Part shown: in pieces, positions 45,429 through 54,569 of the stretch
Numbering within the stretch: the stretch's first letter is position 1
Layout: each line of letters opens with the position of its first letter
Origin: Luteibacter anthropi
GTDB taxonomy: Bacteria; Pseudomonadota; Gammaproteobacteria; Xanthomonadales; Rhodanobacteraceae
Length of the DNA: 64,000 nt
NCBI RefSeq assembly: GCF_011759365.1
Contig: NZ_JAARLZ010000003.1
Coordinates: 1-64,000, forward strand
Direction: 5' to 3'
Notes under the pieces: model-generated
What the model was told of the DNA's origin: nothing
The model's input: only the letters and a program-made list of their open reading frames with translations
The model's database searches: none
Position numbers and translations under genes: made by a program

Positions 45429-46655
45429 TCAGCGATTCTTCCCGAAACCTACGCCCCGGGCCTCGGGCCCCAGCCAGGTCAGCAGGGCCAGCAGGATCGC
45501 CACGGCGGCAATCCACACCGACATGGCGAAGGCGAAATCGCCGCCGCGCAGGTCCGCCAGCCAGGTCTGCGCCGTGGCCGTGATGGCCGCCAGCAGGTTG
45601 CCCATCTGGTAGGCAAAGCCCGGCAGAGTGCCGCGCACGGCATCGGGGGACAGTTCGTTCAGGTGGGTAGGCACCACGCCCCAGGCCCCCTGCACCATCA
45701 CCTGGATCAGGAAGGCACCCAGGCCCAGCAGAAGCAGCGAGCCGCCATAGGTCCACAGGGGAATCACCGGGATCGCCAGCAGGGCCGCGATGATGATGGT
45801 GCGCCGGCGACCAATGCGCTCGGACAGCGAGCCGAAGCTCAGGCCACCAACCAGCGCACCCAGGTTGAGCAGTGCCGTGAGCAGGAAGGCCTGCGAAGAA
45901 CCCGCAGGGATATGCAGGCTTTCCTGCACGAAGGTGGGATACATGTCCTGCGAGCCGTGGCTGAACATGTTGAACGCCGCCATCAGCAGCATCAGGTAGA
46001 TGAAAAGCTTCCAGTGCCCGCGCATGGAGACGAACACGCTCTCGCGCACCTGCGAGCGACGCTCTTCCCACACCGGCGATTCCGGCACCTTGCGGCGGAT
46101 ATAGAGCACCAGCAGCGCCGGCACCGCGCCCACGATGAACAGGCCACGCCAGCCGATGTGATCCACCAGCAGCCAGTTCACCAGGGCCGCGAGAAAGAAA
46201 CCGCAGGGGTAGCCGCTCTGGAGCAGTCCGGAAACGAAGCCACGCGAACGCGCGGGAATGGACTCCATCGCCAGCGAGGCACCGATGCCCCACTCGCCGC
46301 CCATCGCGATGCCGAACACGAAACGCAGGCCCAGCAGCACGGCCAGCGACGGCGCGAAGGCACAGGCCACTTCCAGTATCGAGAAGAGCACGATGTCGAA
46401 CATCAGCACCGGGCGGCGACCGTAGCGATCGGCCAGCCGGCCGAAGATCAGGGCGCCGATGGGGCGCGCGGCCAGGGTGAGAAACAGGCCGTAGGTCACC
46501 TCCTCGCGAGGTACCTGGAATTCGTGCGCCACCGCCAGGATGACGAAGGTCAGCAGGAAGTAGTCGAAGGCATCGAGCGTCCAGCCGAGGAAGGCGGCGA
46601 TCACGGTGTGCCGCTGCGTGGAATCGAGTTCTCGCAGCGCGGCGGGCAAAGGCAT
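45429..46655 (-). CDS. MFS transporter, sugar-acid/aromatic-acid type
   Basis: The 408-residue product has 12 predicted helices and the MFS motifs GRLADRYGRRPVL after helix 2 and SERIGRRR after helix 8. GWTLDAFDYFLLTFV at the start matches the sialate/carboxylate proton symporter group. The substrate is probably a small carboxylate; nothing around it narrows this further. Monocistronic. Confidence 0.87.
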   Translation of the reverse strand: MPLPAALRELDSTQRHTVIAAFLGWTLDAFDYFLLTFVILAVAHEFQVPREEVTYGLFLTLAARPIGALIFGRLADRYGRRPVLMFDIVLFSILEVACAFAPSLAVLLGLRFVFGIAMGGEWGIGASLAMESIPARSRGFVSGLLQSGYPCGFFLAALVNWLLVDHIGWRGLFIVGAVPALLVLYIRRKVPESPVWEERRSQVRESVFVSMRGHWKLFIYLMLLMAAFNMFSHGSQDMYPTFVQESLHIPAGSSQAFLLTALLNLGALVGGLSFGSLSERIGRRRTIIIAALLAIPVIPLWTYGGSLLLLGLGAFLIQVMVQGAWGVVPTHLNELSPDAVRGTLPGFAYQMGNLLAAITATAQTWLADLRGGDFAFAMSVWIAAVAILLALLTWLGPEARGVGFGKNR

Positions 46656-46783
46656 CAGATTTTCCTCAAACTGGCGGCGGCGCCGAGGCTAGCACAGCAC
46701 CGCCGCCGCCCACGCTTCATCCACGAAGCGACGACACGCTCCCGCTACACTCGGGGAGCTTCCAAGACCAAGGGAGAACTTAC

Positions 46784-47128
46784 ATGCAGCCTGTCCGCTC
46801 CATCGGTTCCATCGCCCTGATCGCTGTCTTCTTCGCCGGTACCGCCAGCGCGCAACAGATAGGCGCCAGCGGTGCCCCTGTCCCTCGCGCTTCGCCCAGT
46901 GCCAGCCAGGCCGTTCCGGGATCTGGCTCAGATAATGGTGCGCCGCCTTTCTCCGATCTCGACAAGAGCGGCAAGGGCTTCATCACGCGCGGCGACGTGC
47001 CCAAGGATATCGACGCACTGAAGCCGCTGCGCGCACACTTCAACGAAGCCGACCAGAACCACGACGGTCGCGTCGACAAGGCGGAATACGACGCCTACGT
47101 CCACAAGAGCACTTCGCCGCAACGCTGA
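46784..47128 (+). CDS. secreted EF-hand protein
   Basis: The 114-residue product has a signal peptide (about residues 1-23, ending ASA) and a Ser/Pro-rich linker. Two EF-hand loops follow, DLDKSGKGFITR and EADQNHDGRVDK; the second is the better calcium-binding match. It is probably periplasmic. Similar small calcium-binding proteins are common in this order, but their role is unknown. It is followed by a hairpin (47139-47161). Confidence 0.82.
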   Translation: MQPVRSIGSIALIAVFFAGTASAQQIGASGAPVPRASPSASQAVPGSGSDNGAPPFSDLDKSGKGFITRGDVPKDIDALKPLRAHFNEADQNHDGRVDKAEYDAYVHKSTSPQR

Positions 47129-47138
47129 TGTCGTTCCG

Positions 47139-47161
47139 GTCGGGCGCCAATCGCGCCCGAC
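47139..47161. other. intergenic hairpin
   Basis: GTCGGGCGC pairs with GCGCCCGAC around a five-base loop. There is no T run. It lies between the EF-hand and methyltransferase genes and could stabilise or partially end the upstream transcript. Confidence 0.5.
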
Positions 47162-47180
47162 CCTCCATCAAGGACGAGCC

Positions 47181-47846
47181 ATGCTCCCAGACAGCCGGAC
47201 GCGACGACTGATCGCGTCACGTTTCGCCCGACCTGCCGACCGCTATTACATCCGCGGCAAGCTCGCCAGCGACCCGGTTTATGCCGCCACCGCGCGCGCC
47301 ATTGCCGGGCGCCGCATGCCGCTGCTCGACATCGGCTGCGGCCTGGGCATCCTGGGTCACTACCTGCATGCCTGCGATGTGCTGGACGGCTATCTGGGGC
47401 TGGATCACGACGGCACGAAGATCGCCCGTGGCCAGGCCGCTGCCGAGGAAGCCGAACTGGGCGACAGCCTGACCCTGCGCGAAAGCGATGCCACGTCGCC
47501 GCAGCCCGTAAGAGGACATGTTGCCCTGCTCGACGTGCTCCACTACCTGCCCCGCGAACGCCAACCGGACCTGCTCCGCTATGCCGTGGATCACCTTGCC
47601 GGCGACGGGGTGCTGATCCTGCGCACGGTGCTCGCCGACGATTCCTGGCGTTTTCGCGCCACCGTGTGGGAAGAGCGCTTCATCAAGGCCGTGGGCTGGA
47701 TTCCCGGCGGTGCGCAGCATTTTCCCCAGGAAGACGAAATCCGCGAGGCGCTGGAGCCTGAAGGCATTACGGTCTCGTTCCAGCCGCTCTACGGCCGCAC
47801 TCCCTACAACAGCTGGCTGCTCACCGCCTCCCGCCAGCCCGTGTAG
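47181..47846 (+). CDS. class I S-adenosylmethionine methyltransferase
   Basis: The 221-residue product has the SAM-binding motif LLDIGCGLGILG and the second-motif region VALLDVLHYLPRE. The substrate is unknown; the short N-terminal helical part resembles small-molecule methyltransferases. AAGGACGAGCC precedes the ATG. The stop codon TAG (47844-47846) is part of the REP that follows, after QPV. Confidence 0.8.
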   Translation: MLPDSRTRRLIASRFARPADRYYIRGKLASDPVYAATARAIAGRRMPLLDIGCGLGILGHYLHACDVLDGYLGLDHDGTKIARGQAAAEEAELGDSLTLRESDATSPQPVRGHVALLDVLHYLPRERQPDLLRYAVDHLAGDGVLILRTVLADDSWRFRATVWEERFIKAVGWIPGGAQHFPQEDEIREALEPEGITVSFQPLYGRTPYNSWLLTASRQPV

Positions 47847-47928
47847 GAGCGCGCCTTGCGCGCGACCGGTCATCGCGAAAATCACCATGGCTTTCGCTAT
47901 ACCGGTCGCGCGCAAGGCGCGCTCCTAC
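47843..47928. repeat. REP pair
   Basis: A forward REP (47843-47870) and an inverted REP (47902-47928). The forward copy overlaps the methyltransferase stop codon. Confidence 0.9.
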
Positions 47929-48173
47929 AGGGGTTTTGGGGCATCTGTGGGGGCAGCCCCCTTTGTGCGACGCAATATGTTAAGATCCGTCTGTCGTGCC
48001 GCCGCTATCGACTCCCTTGCGGAGCTTGAGGCCGGGCTTATAGCCCGCCCCGTTCCCCCACCCCCGACCAGCGCACGCGACACCGGCCAGCCCAGCGATT
48101 CCGCTGCGCGGCCGCCGAATTCATAACTCGCAGCGCGGTTCCAGGGAACGCTCGGGTCACTCAGGAGTCATCC
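47929..48173. other. long leader region upstream of rhlE
   Basis: No gene is visible. The region contains a GCGGGC-type hairpin (GCCGGGCTTATAGCCCGCCCC) and ends in CAGGAG before the ATG. Long leaders with folded RNA are common for cold-controlled DEAD-box helicase genes, which may apply here. Confidence 0.4.
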
Positions 48174-49580
48174 ATGTCCTTCGAGTCGCTGGGCCTTGCG
48201 CCCGCGTTGCTGCGCGCCCTTTCCGAAGCCGGTTACGCAAAGCCCACCCCCATCCAGGCCGCCGCGATCCCCGAGGTGCTGGCCGGCCGCGATCTCATGG
48301 CCGCCGCCCAGACCGGCACCGGCAAGACCGCCGCATTCTCCCTGCCCCTGTTGCACAAGCTGGCAGGCCAGCCGCTGCGTGAAGGCCGTCGCCCCATCAC
48401 GGCGCTGATCCTCACCCCCACCCGCGAGCTCGCCGCCCAGGTGCAGGACAACCTGCGCGATTACGGCAAGCACCTGCGCATCTCCAGCACCGTCATCTTC
48501 GGTGGCGTGGGCATGGGCAACCAGCTGCACGCCCTGCGTCGCGGTGTCGACATCGTCGTCGCCACACCGGGCCGCCTCATCGACCACATGCAGCAGCGCT
48601 CGGTCGACCTGTCGAAGGTCGAGGTGCTGATCCTCGACGAAGCCGACCGCATGCTCGACATGGGCTTCCTGCCCGCACTGAAGCGCATCCTCGCGGCCGT
48701 GCCGCCGAAGCGGCAGACCCTGCTGTTCTCGGCCACCTTCGCGCCGGAGATCAAGGCGCTGGCGCAGCAGTTCATGCGTGATCCGCGTGAAGTGTCCACC
48801 ACGCCGGCCAACACCGTGGCCACCACGATCACGCATCGCGTGCATCCGGTGGATGCCGCCAACAAGCGCGACCTGCTGCTGCACCTGCTCGCCCAGGACA
48901 GCCGCCGGCAGACCCTCGTGTTCAGCCGCACCAAGCACGGCGCCGACAAGCTCGTGCGCTTCCTGGAAGTGTCCGGCGTGCGCGCCGCGGCCATCCACGG
49001 CAACAAGAGCCAGAACGCCCGCACCCGCGCGCTGTCCGACTTCAAGACCGGCCGCATCACGGTGCTGGTGGCCACCGACATCGCCGCGCGCGGTATCGAC
49101 ATCGACCAGCTCCCGGTCGTGATCAACTTCGACCTGCCCATGGTGGCCGAAGACTACGTGCACCGCATCGGCCGCACCGGCCGCGCCGGTTCGCAGGGCG
49201 AGGCGATCTCGCTGGTCAGCCACGAGGAATCCGGCCTGCTGCGCGACATCCGTCGCCTGCTGAAGACCGACCTCGAAATGGTCAACATCGCCGGTTACGA
49301 GCCCAGCTCGCCGCTGCGTCTCGACGCAGGTGCCCCGCGTCCGAAGCAGCAGCAGCGCCAGCCGCAGCAGCGCGCACCGCGCGAAGGCAGCGGTGGCAAT
49401 CGCCAGGGCAGCGGCGGCGGCAGCCGTCAGGGTGGCGGTGGCGGTAATGCGCAGGGCGGTCGTCCCGCGCATCGTCCGCACGGCCATGGCGCCCCGGCCG
49501 CCGCCGGTGACGGCACGGCCAACCGCAACCATCGCCGCAAGCGTCGTGGCGGTCCTGCCGCCACGCCGAACAAGGCCTAA
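48174..49580 (+). CDS. rhlE: DEAD-box ATP-dependent RNA helicase, RhlE-type
   Basis: The 468-residue product has the Q motif (GYAKPTPIQAAAIPEVL), Walker A AQTGTGKTAAF, DEAD (as LDEADRM), SAT (FSATFAPE) and the HRIGRTGRAG motif. The C-terminal tail is rich in Gly, Arg and Gln (GSGGGSRQGGGGGNAQGG) as in RhlE. It remodels RNA in ribosome assembly and decay. Its stop overlaps the stop of the convergent GNAT gene by three bases. Confidence 0.93.
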   Translation: MSFESLGLAPALLRALSEAGYAKPTPIQAAAIPEVLAGRDLMAAAQTGTGKTAAFSLPLLHKLAGQPLREGRRPITALILTPTRELAAQVQDNLRDYGKHLRISSTVIFGGVGMGNQLHALRRGVDIVVATPGRLIDHMQQRSVDLSKVEVLILDEADRMLDMGFLPALKRILAAVPPKRQTLLFSATFAPEIKALAQQFMRDPREVSTTPANTVATTITHRVHPVDAANKRDLLLHLLAQDSRRQTLVFSRTKHGADKLVRFLEVSGVRAAAIHGNKSQNARTRALSDFKTGRITVLVATDIAARGIDIDQLPVVINFDLPMVAEDYVHRIGRTGRAGSQGEAISLVSHEESGLLRDIRRLLKTDLEMVNIAGYEPSSPLRLDAGAPRPKQQQRQPQQRAPREGSGGNRQGSGGGSRQGGGGGNAQGGRPAHRPHGHGAPAAAGDGTANRNHRRKRRGGPAATPNKA

Positions 49581-50131
49581 CCCTCGGAACGGATCTTCGC
49601 GGTGAGGACGTGGTCCTCCCACAAACCGTCGATCTTGAGGTAACGCCTGGCGTAGCCCTCCTTCTCGAAGCCCAGGCGTTCGAGAAGGCGGGCGCTGCGA
49701 TCGTTGCGCGGGATGTAGTTGGCCATCACCCGATGGAAATCGAGTGGCCCGAATGCATAGCGGATCGCAGCATCAAGGGCCTCGTACATCAGGCCCTGGC
49801 CTTCGTGACGGTGCGCGATGCCATAGCCGAGATGACAGGCCTGGAACACCCCGCGCACGACGTTGCCGAAGGTGAGGCTGGCGATCATCTCGCTGCTGTC
49901 GGGCGAGAGCACGACGAAGGGATAACCGCGATCGCCACGTGCGGCTTCCAGCCCGGCCTCGATGGCCAGGCGTGCGCCGTCCAGCGTGTAATGCGATTCG
50001 GTGCGCCACGGTTCCCATGGCGCCAGGTGCTCGCGATTTTCCACGCGATACCGTTGCAGCAGCTCCGCCTCATCGATATCGAGCAATCGCACGATCGTAC
50101 GCTGGGTGCGTATCCGTACCGGTTCGCTCAT
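49577..50131 (-). CDS. GNAT-family N-acetyltransferase, RimJ/RimL-like
   Basis: The 184-residue product has the acetyl-CoA fold blocks YGIAHRHEGQGLMYEAL and YIPRNDRSARLLERLGFEKE. RimJ and RimL modify ribosomal protein N-termini; other members acetylate small molecules. It is four bases (ATGA) downstream of fghA and converges with rhlE. Confidence 0.85.
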   Translation of the reverse strand: MSEPVRIRTQRTIVRLLDIDEAELLQRYRVENREHLAPWEPWRTESHYTLDGARLAIEAGLEAARGDRGYPFVVLSPDSSEMIASLTFGNVVRGVFQACHLGYGIAHRHEGQGLMYEALDAAIRYAFGPLDFHRVMANYIPRNDRSARLLERLGFEKEGYARRYLKIDGLWEDHVLTAKIRSEG

Positions 50132-50976
50132 CGCGCCAGCGCTGCCGCATGGTGACGCAGATGATCTTCGACAAAACTCTGGATGAAGTAATAACTGTGG
50201 TCGTAACCCGCATGCATGCGCAGCTCAAGCTTCTGGCCCGCGTCTTCGCACGCGGCCTCGAAGCGCTGCGGCTGCAGCTGGTTCAGCAGGAAGCTGTCCG
50301 CCTCGCCCTGGTCGATGAGGATCGTGCCGTCGAAACGGGCGCCCTCCTTGACCAGCGCCGTAGCGTCGTAGCGCTTCCAGGCCTTGCGATCCTCACCGAG
50401 ATAGCGCGCAAAGGCCTTCTCGCCCCAGGGCACCTTCGCCGGTGCCACGATGGGCGCGAAGGCGGACACCGAGCGGAAGCGGCCGGGGTTGCGCAGGGCG
50501 ATGGTCAGCGCGCCATGGCCTCCCATGGAATGGCCGAAGATGCCCTGCCGACCCATGTCCAGCGGGAAGTGGTCGGCCACCACGCGGGGCAGCTCGTCCA
50601 CCACGTAGCTGTACATGCGAAAACGGTCGGCCCACGGGGCTTCGGTGGCGTCGAGGTAGAAACTCGCGCCCTCGCCGAACTCCCAGTCGCCGGTGGCGCC
50701 GGCGATGCCGGTCTCGCGGGGGCTCGTATCCGGCATCACCAGGGCGATACCCAGCTCCGACGCCAGGCGCTGGGCGCCCGCCTTGATGGTGAAGGTCTCT
50801 GCCGTACAGGTCAGGCCTGCGAGGTACCAGAGCACCGGTACCGGCCCTTTCCCGGCCGCTGGCGGCAGGTACGCCGCAAAGCGCATGGGGCCGCCACAGG
50901 CCTCCGATGCATGGGTATAAAAGCCCTGCGTGCCGCCGAAGCAGCGCTGCGTGGAGACCGTCTCGATCTTGGTCAT
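50128..50976 (-). CDS. fghA: S-formylglutathione hydrolase
   Basis: This 282-residue esterase-D-type enzyme has the nucleophile Ser in GHSMGGHGAL and the His in HAGYDHSYYF, with GLTCTAETFTIKAGAQR near the N-terminus. It completes glutathione-dependent formaldehyde oxidation, giving formate. I chose ATG 50976 because GGAAGGG lies at normal spacing; an ATG nine bases upstream directly abuts that site. The partner gene (frmA, formaldehyde dehydrogenase) is not in this window. Confidence 0.92.
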   Translation of the reverse strand: MTKIETVSTQRCFGGTQGFYTHASEACGGPMRFAAYLPPAAGKGPVPVLWYLAGLTCTAETFTIKAGAQRLASELGIALVMPDTSPRETGIAGATGDWEFGEGASFYLDATEAPWADRFRMYSYVVDELPRVVADHFPLDMGRQGIFGHSMGGHGALTIALRNPGRFRSVSAFAPIVAPAKVPWGEKAFARYLGEDRKAWKRYDATALVKEGARFDGTILIDQGEADSFLLNQLQPQRFEAACEDAGQKLELRMHAGYDHSYYFIQSFVEDHLRHHAAALAR

Positions 50977-51122
50977 GCCTGCCATCCCTTCCGAAGCTGA
51001 CCGGGAAGTCTAACCGTGTTCATGAAAACGTTCGAAAACCAAGGCGTAACATCCGCTTCACTGCTACAATGCCATTACTGCCCGGCGCCGAAGGTCGCCG
51101 CCGCGCCCCCCCTGAGGTCGCC

Positions 51123-52970
51123 ATGACATCCCCCGATACAGACAACGCTCCGGCCCTGCCCGGTTTCAGCGCGCTTGCGCTCGACGAGAAAGTCGTCCGC
51201 GCCCTGACCGAAGTCGGCTACGAGACACCCTCCCCCATCCAGGCCGCCACCATTCCGCCGCTGCTCGACGGCCGCGACGTGATCGGACAGGCCCAGACCG
51301 GCACCGGCAAGACCGCCGCGTTCGCCCTCCCGGTGCTGTCGCGCATCGACCTCAAGCCGGGCAAGCCCCAGGCCCTGGTCCTCGCGCCCACCCGTGAGCT
51401 GGCCATCCAGGTCGCCGAGGCGTTCCAGAAGTACGCCACCTACATGCCGGGCTTCCAGGTGCTGCCGATCTACGGCGGCCAGAGCTACGGTCCGCAGCTG
51501 CAGGGCCTCAAGCGCGGTGCCCAGATCATCGTCGGCACGCCGGGCCGTGTGATCGACCACCTCGACAAGGGCACGCTCGATCTCTCGGCGCTGCGCTTCA
51601 TCGTGCTCGACGAAGCCGACGAAATGCTGCGCATGGGCTTCATCGACGACGTCGAGAAGCTGCTCCAGGCCACGCCGGAAGGCCGTCAGGTGGCCCTGTT
51701 CTCCGCGACCATGCCGGCGCCCATCCGCCGCATCGCGCAGACCTACCTGAACAACCCGGTCGAAGTCACGATCAAGAACAAGACCACCACCGCGGCGAAC
51801 ATCCGCCAGCGTTACTGGTGGGTCAGCGGCGTGCACAAGCTCGACGCCCTCACCCGCATCCTCGAAGCCGAAAGCTTCGACGCGATGATCGTGTTCGCAC
51901 GCACCAAGCAGGCCACCGAAGAACTCGCCAGCAAGCTGCAGGCGCGTGGCTTCGCCGCCGCCGCCATCAATGGCGACATGGCCCAGGCCCAGCGTGAACG
52001 CGTGATCGAGCAGCTGAAGAACGGCAAGCTCGACATCCTGATCGCCACCGACGTTGCCGCACGCGGCCTCGACGTGGACCGCATCAGCCACGTGCTCAAC
52101 TACGACATCCCGCACGACACCGAGTCGTATGTGCACCGCATCGGCCGCACCGGTCGCGCGGGCCGCAACGGCGAGGCGATCCTGTTCGTCACCCCGCGCG
52201 AGCGCAACCTGCTGCGCCAGATCGAGCGCGCCACGCGCCAGCCGATCGAGCAGATGCAGCTGCCCACCATCGAGGCGGTGAACGACACGCGCGTCAACAA
52301 GTTCAACCAGAAGATCACCGACACGCTGGCCACCGGCGACCTCGGCCTCTTCCAGCAGCTGGTCGAGAAGTACGAGCAGGAGCACAACGTGCCGGCGATC
52401 GAGATCGCCGCCGCGCTGGCGAAGATCGCCCAGGGCGACCAGCCGCTGCTGCTCGAACCGCCGGCCAAGCGCGAGTACACCGAGCGTCCGCCGCGTGAAT
52501 ACGATCGCGAGCGCGACCACCGTGGCCCGCGCGACAACGGCGATTTCGCCGACCGTCGCCCAGTGCGCGAGGGCATGCGCCAGCCGCGTCCCCACGTCAC
52601 GGAAACCGGCAAGAAGACCTACCGCATCGAAGTGGGCCACGAGCACGGCGTGAAGCCGGGCAACATCGTGGGCGCCATCGCCAACGAAGGCGGCGTCGAT
52701 GCCAAGTTCATCGGCCGCGTCAGCATCCGCGACGATTACAGCCTGATCGACCTGCCCGATGGCATGCCGGTGGAGACCTTCACCCACCTGAAGAAGGTGT
52801 GGGTCGCCCAGCAGCAGCTGCACATCAAGGAATGGGACGGCACCGAACAGCCACAGAGCGGCAACAGCGGCGGCGGTGCCCCGCGTCCGCGTGGCAACTT
52901 CCGCCCCCAGGGCGGTCGCCCGGGCGGCAGCGGTGGCGGCAAGCCCCCGCGTCGCAAGCGCGATTACTGA
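51123..52970 (+). CDS. deaD: DEAD-box RNA helicase, DeaD/CsdA-type
   Basis: The 615-residue product has the helicase core (GYETPSPIQAATIPPLL, AQTGTGKTAAFALP, LDEADEML, FSATMPAP, HRIGRTGRAGRNG), a dimerisation region, and a DbpA-like RNA-binding domain (about 505-585, with TYRIEVGHEHGVKPGNIVGA). The tail is Arg/Gly-rich (GGRPGGSGGGKPPRRKR). This layout fits CsdA/DeaD, the cold-shock 50S assembly helicase. The ATG at 51123 is used; an upstream ATG at 51069 is possible. Confidence 0.93.
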   Translation: MTSPDTDNAPALPGFSALALDEKVVRALTEVGYETPSPIQAATIPPLLDGRDVIGQAQTGTGKTAAFALPVLSRIDLKPGKPQALVLAPTRELAIQVAEAFQKYATYMPGFQVLPIYGGQSYGPQLQGLKRGAQIIVGTPGRVIDHLDKGTLDLSALRFIVLDEADEMLRMGFIDDVEKLLQATPEGRQVALFSATMPAPIRRIAQTYLNNPVEVTIKNKTTTAANIRQRYWWVSGVHKLDALTRILEAESFDAMIVFARTKQATEELASKLQARGFAAAAINGDMAQAQRERVIEQLKNGKLDILIATDVAARGLDVDRISHVLNYDIPHDTESYVHRIGRTGRAGRNGEAILFVTPRERNLLRQIERATRQPIEQMQLPTIEAVNDTRVNKFNQKITDTLATGDLGLFQQLVEKYEQEHNVPAIEIAAALAKIAQGDQPLLLEPPAKREYTERPPREYDRERDHRGPRDNGDFADRRPVREGMRQPRPHVTETGKKTYRIEVGHEHGVKPGNIVGAIANEGGVDAKFIGRVSIRDDYSLIDLPDGMPVETFTHLKKVWVAQQQLHIKEWDGTEQPQSGNSGGGAPRPRGNFRPQGGRPGGSGGGKPPRRKRDY

Positions 52971-52976
52971 GTCATG

Positions 52977-53007
52977 AAAAAGCCCGGCCACTGAGCCGGG
53001 CTTTTTC
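52977..53007 (+). terminator. terminator of deaD
   Basis: AAAAAGCCCGGC pairs with GCCGGGCTTTTT around a six-base loop, with a further T run. Confidence 0.92.
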
Positions 53008-53068
53008 TTTAGGGGTTCGCTTCGTAGGCAGGGCTTGCCTATCGCCCTCGCGCTCGGCGAATGGGCGG

Positions 53069-53090
53069 ACGAGGCGACGGGGGCGGCCCA
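53069..53090. repeat. fragment of the nested palindromic element
   Basis: ACGAGGCGACGGGGGCGGCC matches the outer arm of the 1381-1627 element; the rest of the element is missing. The surrounding 53010-53134 bases carry no gene. Confidence 0.4.
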
Positions 53091-53134
53091 TCCCACGGTC
53101 GTCGTGGGAGAAACCTTTGGGCTACCGCAGCCCT

Positions 53135-53219
53135 GTAGGAGCGCGCCTGCGCGCGACCGTTCATGGCGCGATCCATCATCGTTCCCGTTCAGCCGGTCGC
53201 GCGCAAGGCGCGCTCCTAC
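53135..53219. repeat. REP pair
   Basis: A forward REP (53135-53160) and an inverted REP (53193-53219) lie between the deaD terminator and the convergent YkgJ-like gene. Confidence 0.9.
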
Positions 53220-53246
53220 AACACGCTGCGTACGGGACGAACCTCT

Positions 53247-53597
53247 TCACACCAGCGGAAGAAAATCCGCCGGCGTCAACGGCTCCATCCCATGCCGCAC
53301 ACGGGCCTTGTCGCACTGAGGACTCGGCGCCCCATCCTCCCAGGCGGGCTTCAGGTCGTGGCACGGCGACGGCCTCACCTCGTAGATGCCGCAATGCGCG
53401 GCCACGCCGACCTCGCCGACGAGCGAGCGGCAGCGCGGTTCCTTCTGGTTGGTGCCGTGCATATTGACCCTGTGCGGGTCGAGGTGCTCGGTGAGCGAGG
53501 CCGGGGTGATGCCGCCGGCCTCGTCGGTTTCCATCCAATGGAAGGCGACGCGGAAGGTCGCGCAGCAAGCGCCGCAGCGCAAGCAGGGGTGGGTCAT
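53247..53597 (-). CDS. YkgJ-family Cys cluster protein
   Basis: The 116-residue product starts MTHPCLRCGACCATFRV and has later Cys residues in RCRSL, AHCGIYEVRPSPCHD and PQCDK. The CxxCGxCC pattern defines the YkgJ family, thought to bind zinc or an iron-sulfur cluster; its function is not known. It starts four bases after the YpfJ-like gene ends, so the two form an operon. Confidence 0.85.
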   Translation of the reverse strand: MTHPCLRCGACCATFRVAFHWMETDEAGGITPASLTEHLDPHRVNMHGTNQKEPRCRSLVGEVGVAAHCGIYEVRPSPCHDLKPAWEDGAPSPQCDKARVRHGMEPLTPADFLPLV

Positions 53598-53601
53598 ACG
53601 A

Positions 53602-54468
53602 TCAGATCGAACCTGAGAAGGTGTTGCACTTGCCGATGTCGCCGGTATCGAAGCCGGTCCTGAACCAGCGCACGCGCTGTGCGGAGGTGCCGTGGGTGAA
53701 TGAATCCGGCACCACGCGGTGCTGCGCCTGCTCTTGCAGCGCATCGTCGCCGATCGCCGTGGCCGCATGCAATGCCGATTCGATGTCGCCGGACTGAAGC
53801 CAGTGCTGGCGTTGCTGGGAATGATTGGCCCAGACACCTGCGAAGCAATCGGCCTGCAGTTCCTGGCGAACGGACAGGCCGTTGGCGCCTTCCATCCGGG
53901 CTCCACGGCGGCGGGCATCGTTGACCTTGTCGAAGACGCCAACGAGGTTCTGCACGTGGTGGCCCACTTCGTGGGCGATCACGTAGGCGCGGGCGAAATC
54001 GCCCGATTCGTTGAATCGGCGCTGCATTTCCTGGAAGAAGCCCAGGTCGAGGTAGACCTTGCGGTCGCCGGGGCAATAGAAAGGGCCCACGGCCGACGAG
54101 GCCGACCCGCAGGCGGTGCGGACGGCGCCCCGGAACAGCACCAGCTTAGGCTGCTCGTAGCGCTGGCCGTTGGCGGAGAAGATCTCGCCCCAGGTGTCTT
54201 CGGTTTCGCCGAGGATGGCGCGGACGAAGTCTACCTGTGGGTCGTTGGCGGCAGCCGGCTGGCTGGCGTGTGCCTGGGGTGATGCGGCGGCGCCCGGGCC
54301 GGCGTCACCCAGCAGGGCGGTGGGGTCTTTGAAGAAGACCGCGCCAAGGATGGCCAGGATGATGATGCCCCCGATACCGAGCCCGCGGCCGCCGAACGAG
54401 GGTCCCCCGCCCCCGCCCTGGCCCGCGTCTTCCACATTGTCGCTTCTACGGCCTTTCTGCCAGAGCAT
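53602..54468 (-). CDS. neutral zinc metallopeptidase, YpfJ family
   Basis: The 288-residue product has a Gly-rich N-terminus, one transmembrane helix (IIILAILGAVFF), and a metallopeptidase domain with HEVGHHVQ (zinc ligands and catalytic Glu) and GPFYCPGDRKVYLDLGFF. It is anchored in the inner membrane with the domain outside. GGAGGG precedes the ATG at 54468. The substrate is unknown. Confidence 0.88.
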   Translation of the reverse strand: MLWQKGRRSDNVEDAGQGGGGGPSFGGRGLGIGGIIILAILGAVFFKDPTALLGDAGPGAAASPQAHASQPAAANDPQVDFVRAILGETEDTWGEIFSANGQRYEQPKLVLFRGAVRTACGSASSAVGPFYCPGDRKVYLDLGFFQEMQRRFNESGDFARAYVIAHEVGHHVQNLVGVFDKVNDARRRGARMEGANGLSVRQELQADCFAGVWANHSQQRQHWLQSGDIESALHAATAIGDDALQEQAQHRVVPDSFTHGTSAQRVRWFRTGFDTGDIGKCNTFSGSI

Positions 54469-54569
54469 GGTGTTTCCCTCCCTTCGGCGCGTCGCGAGAC
54501 GCTGTCGGCATGATCGCACGACCGGTTACCGCTAAACTTCGCGGTTGTTGTCGTACCCCGGATCGTTTC

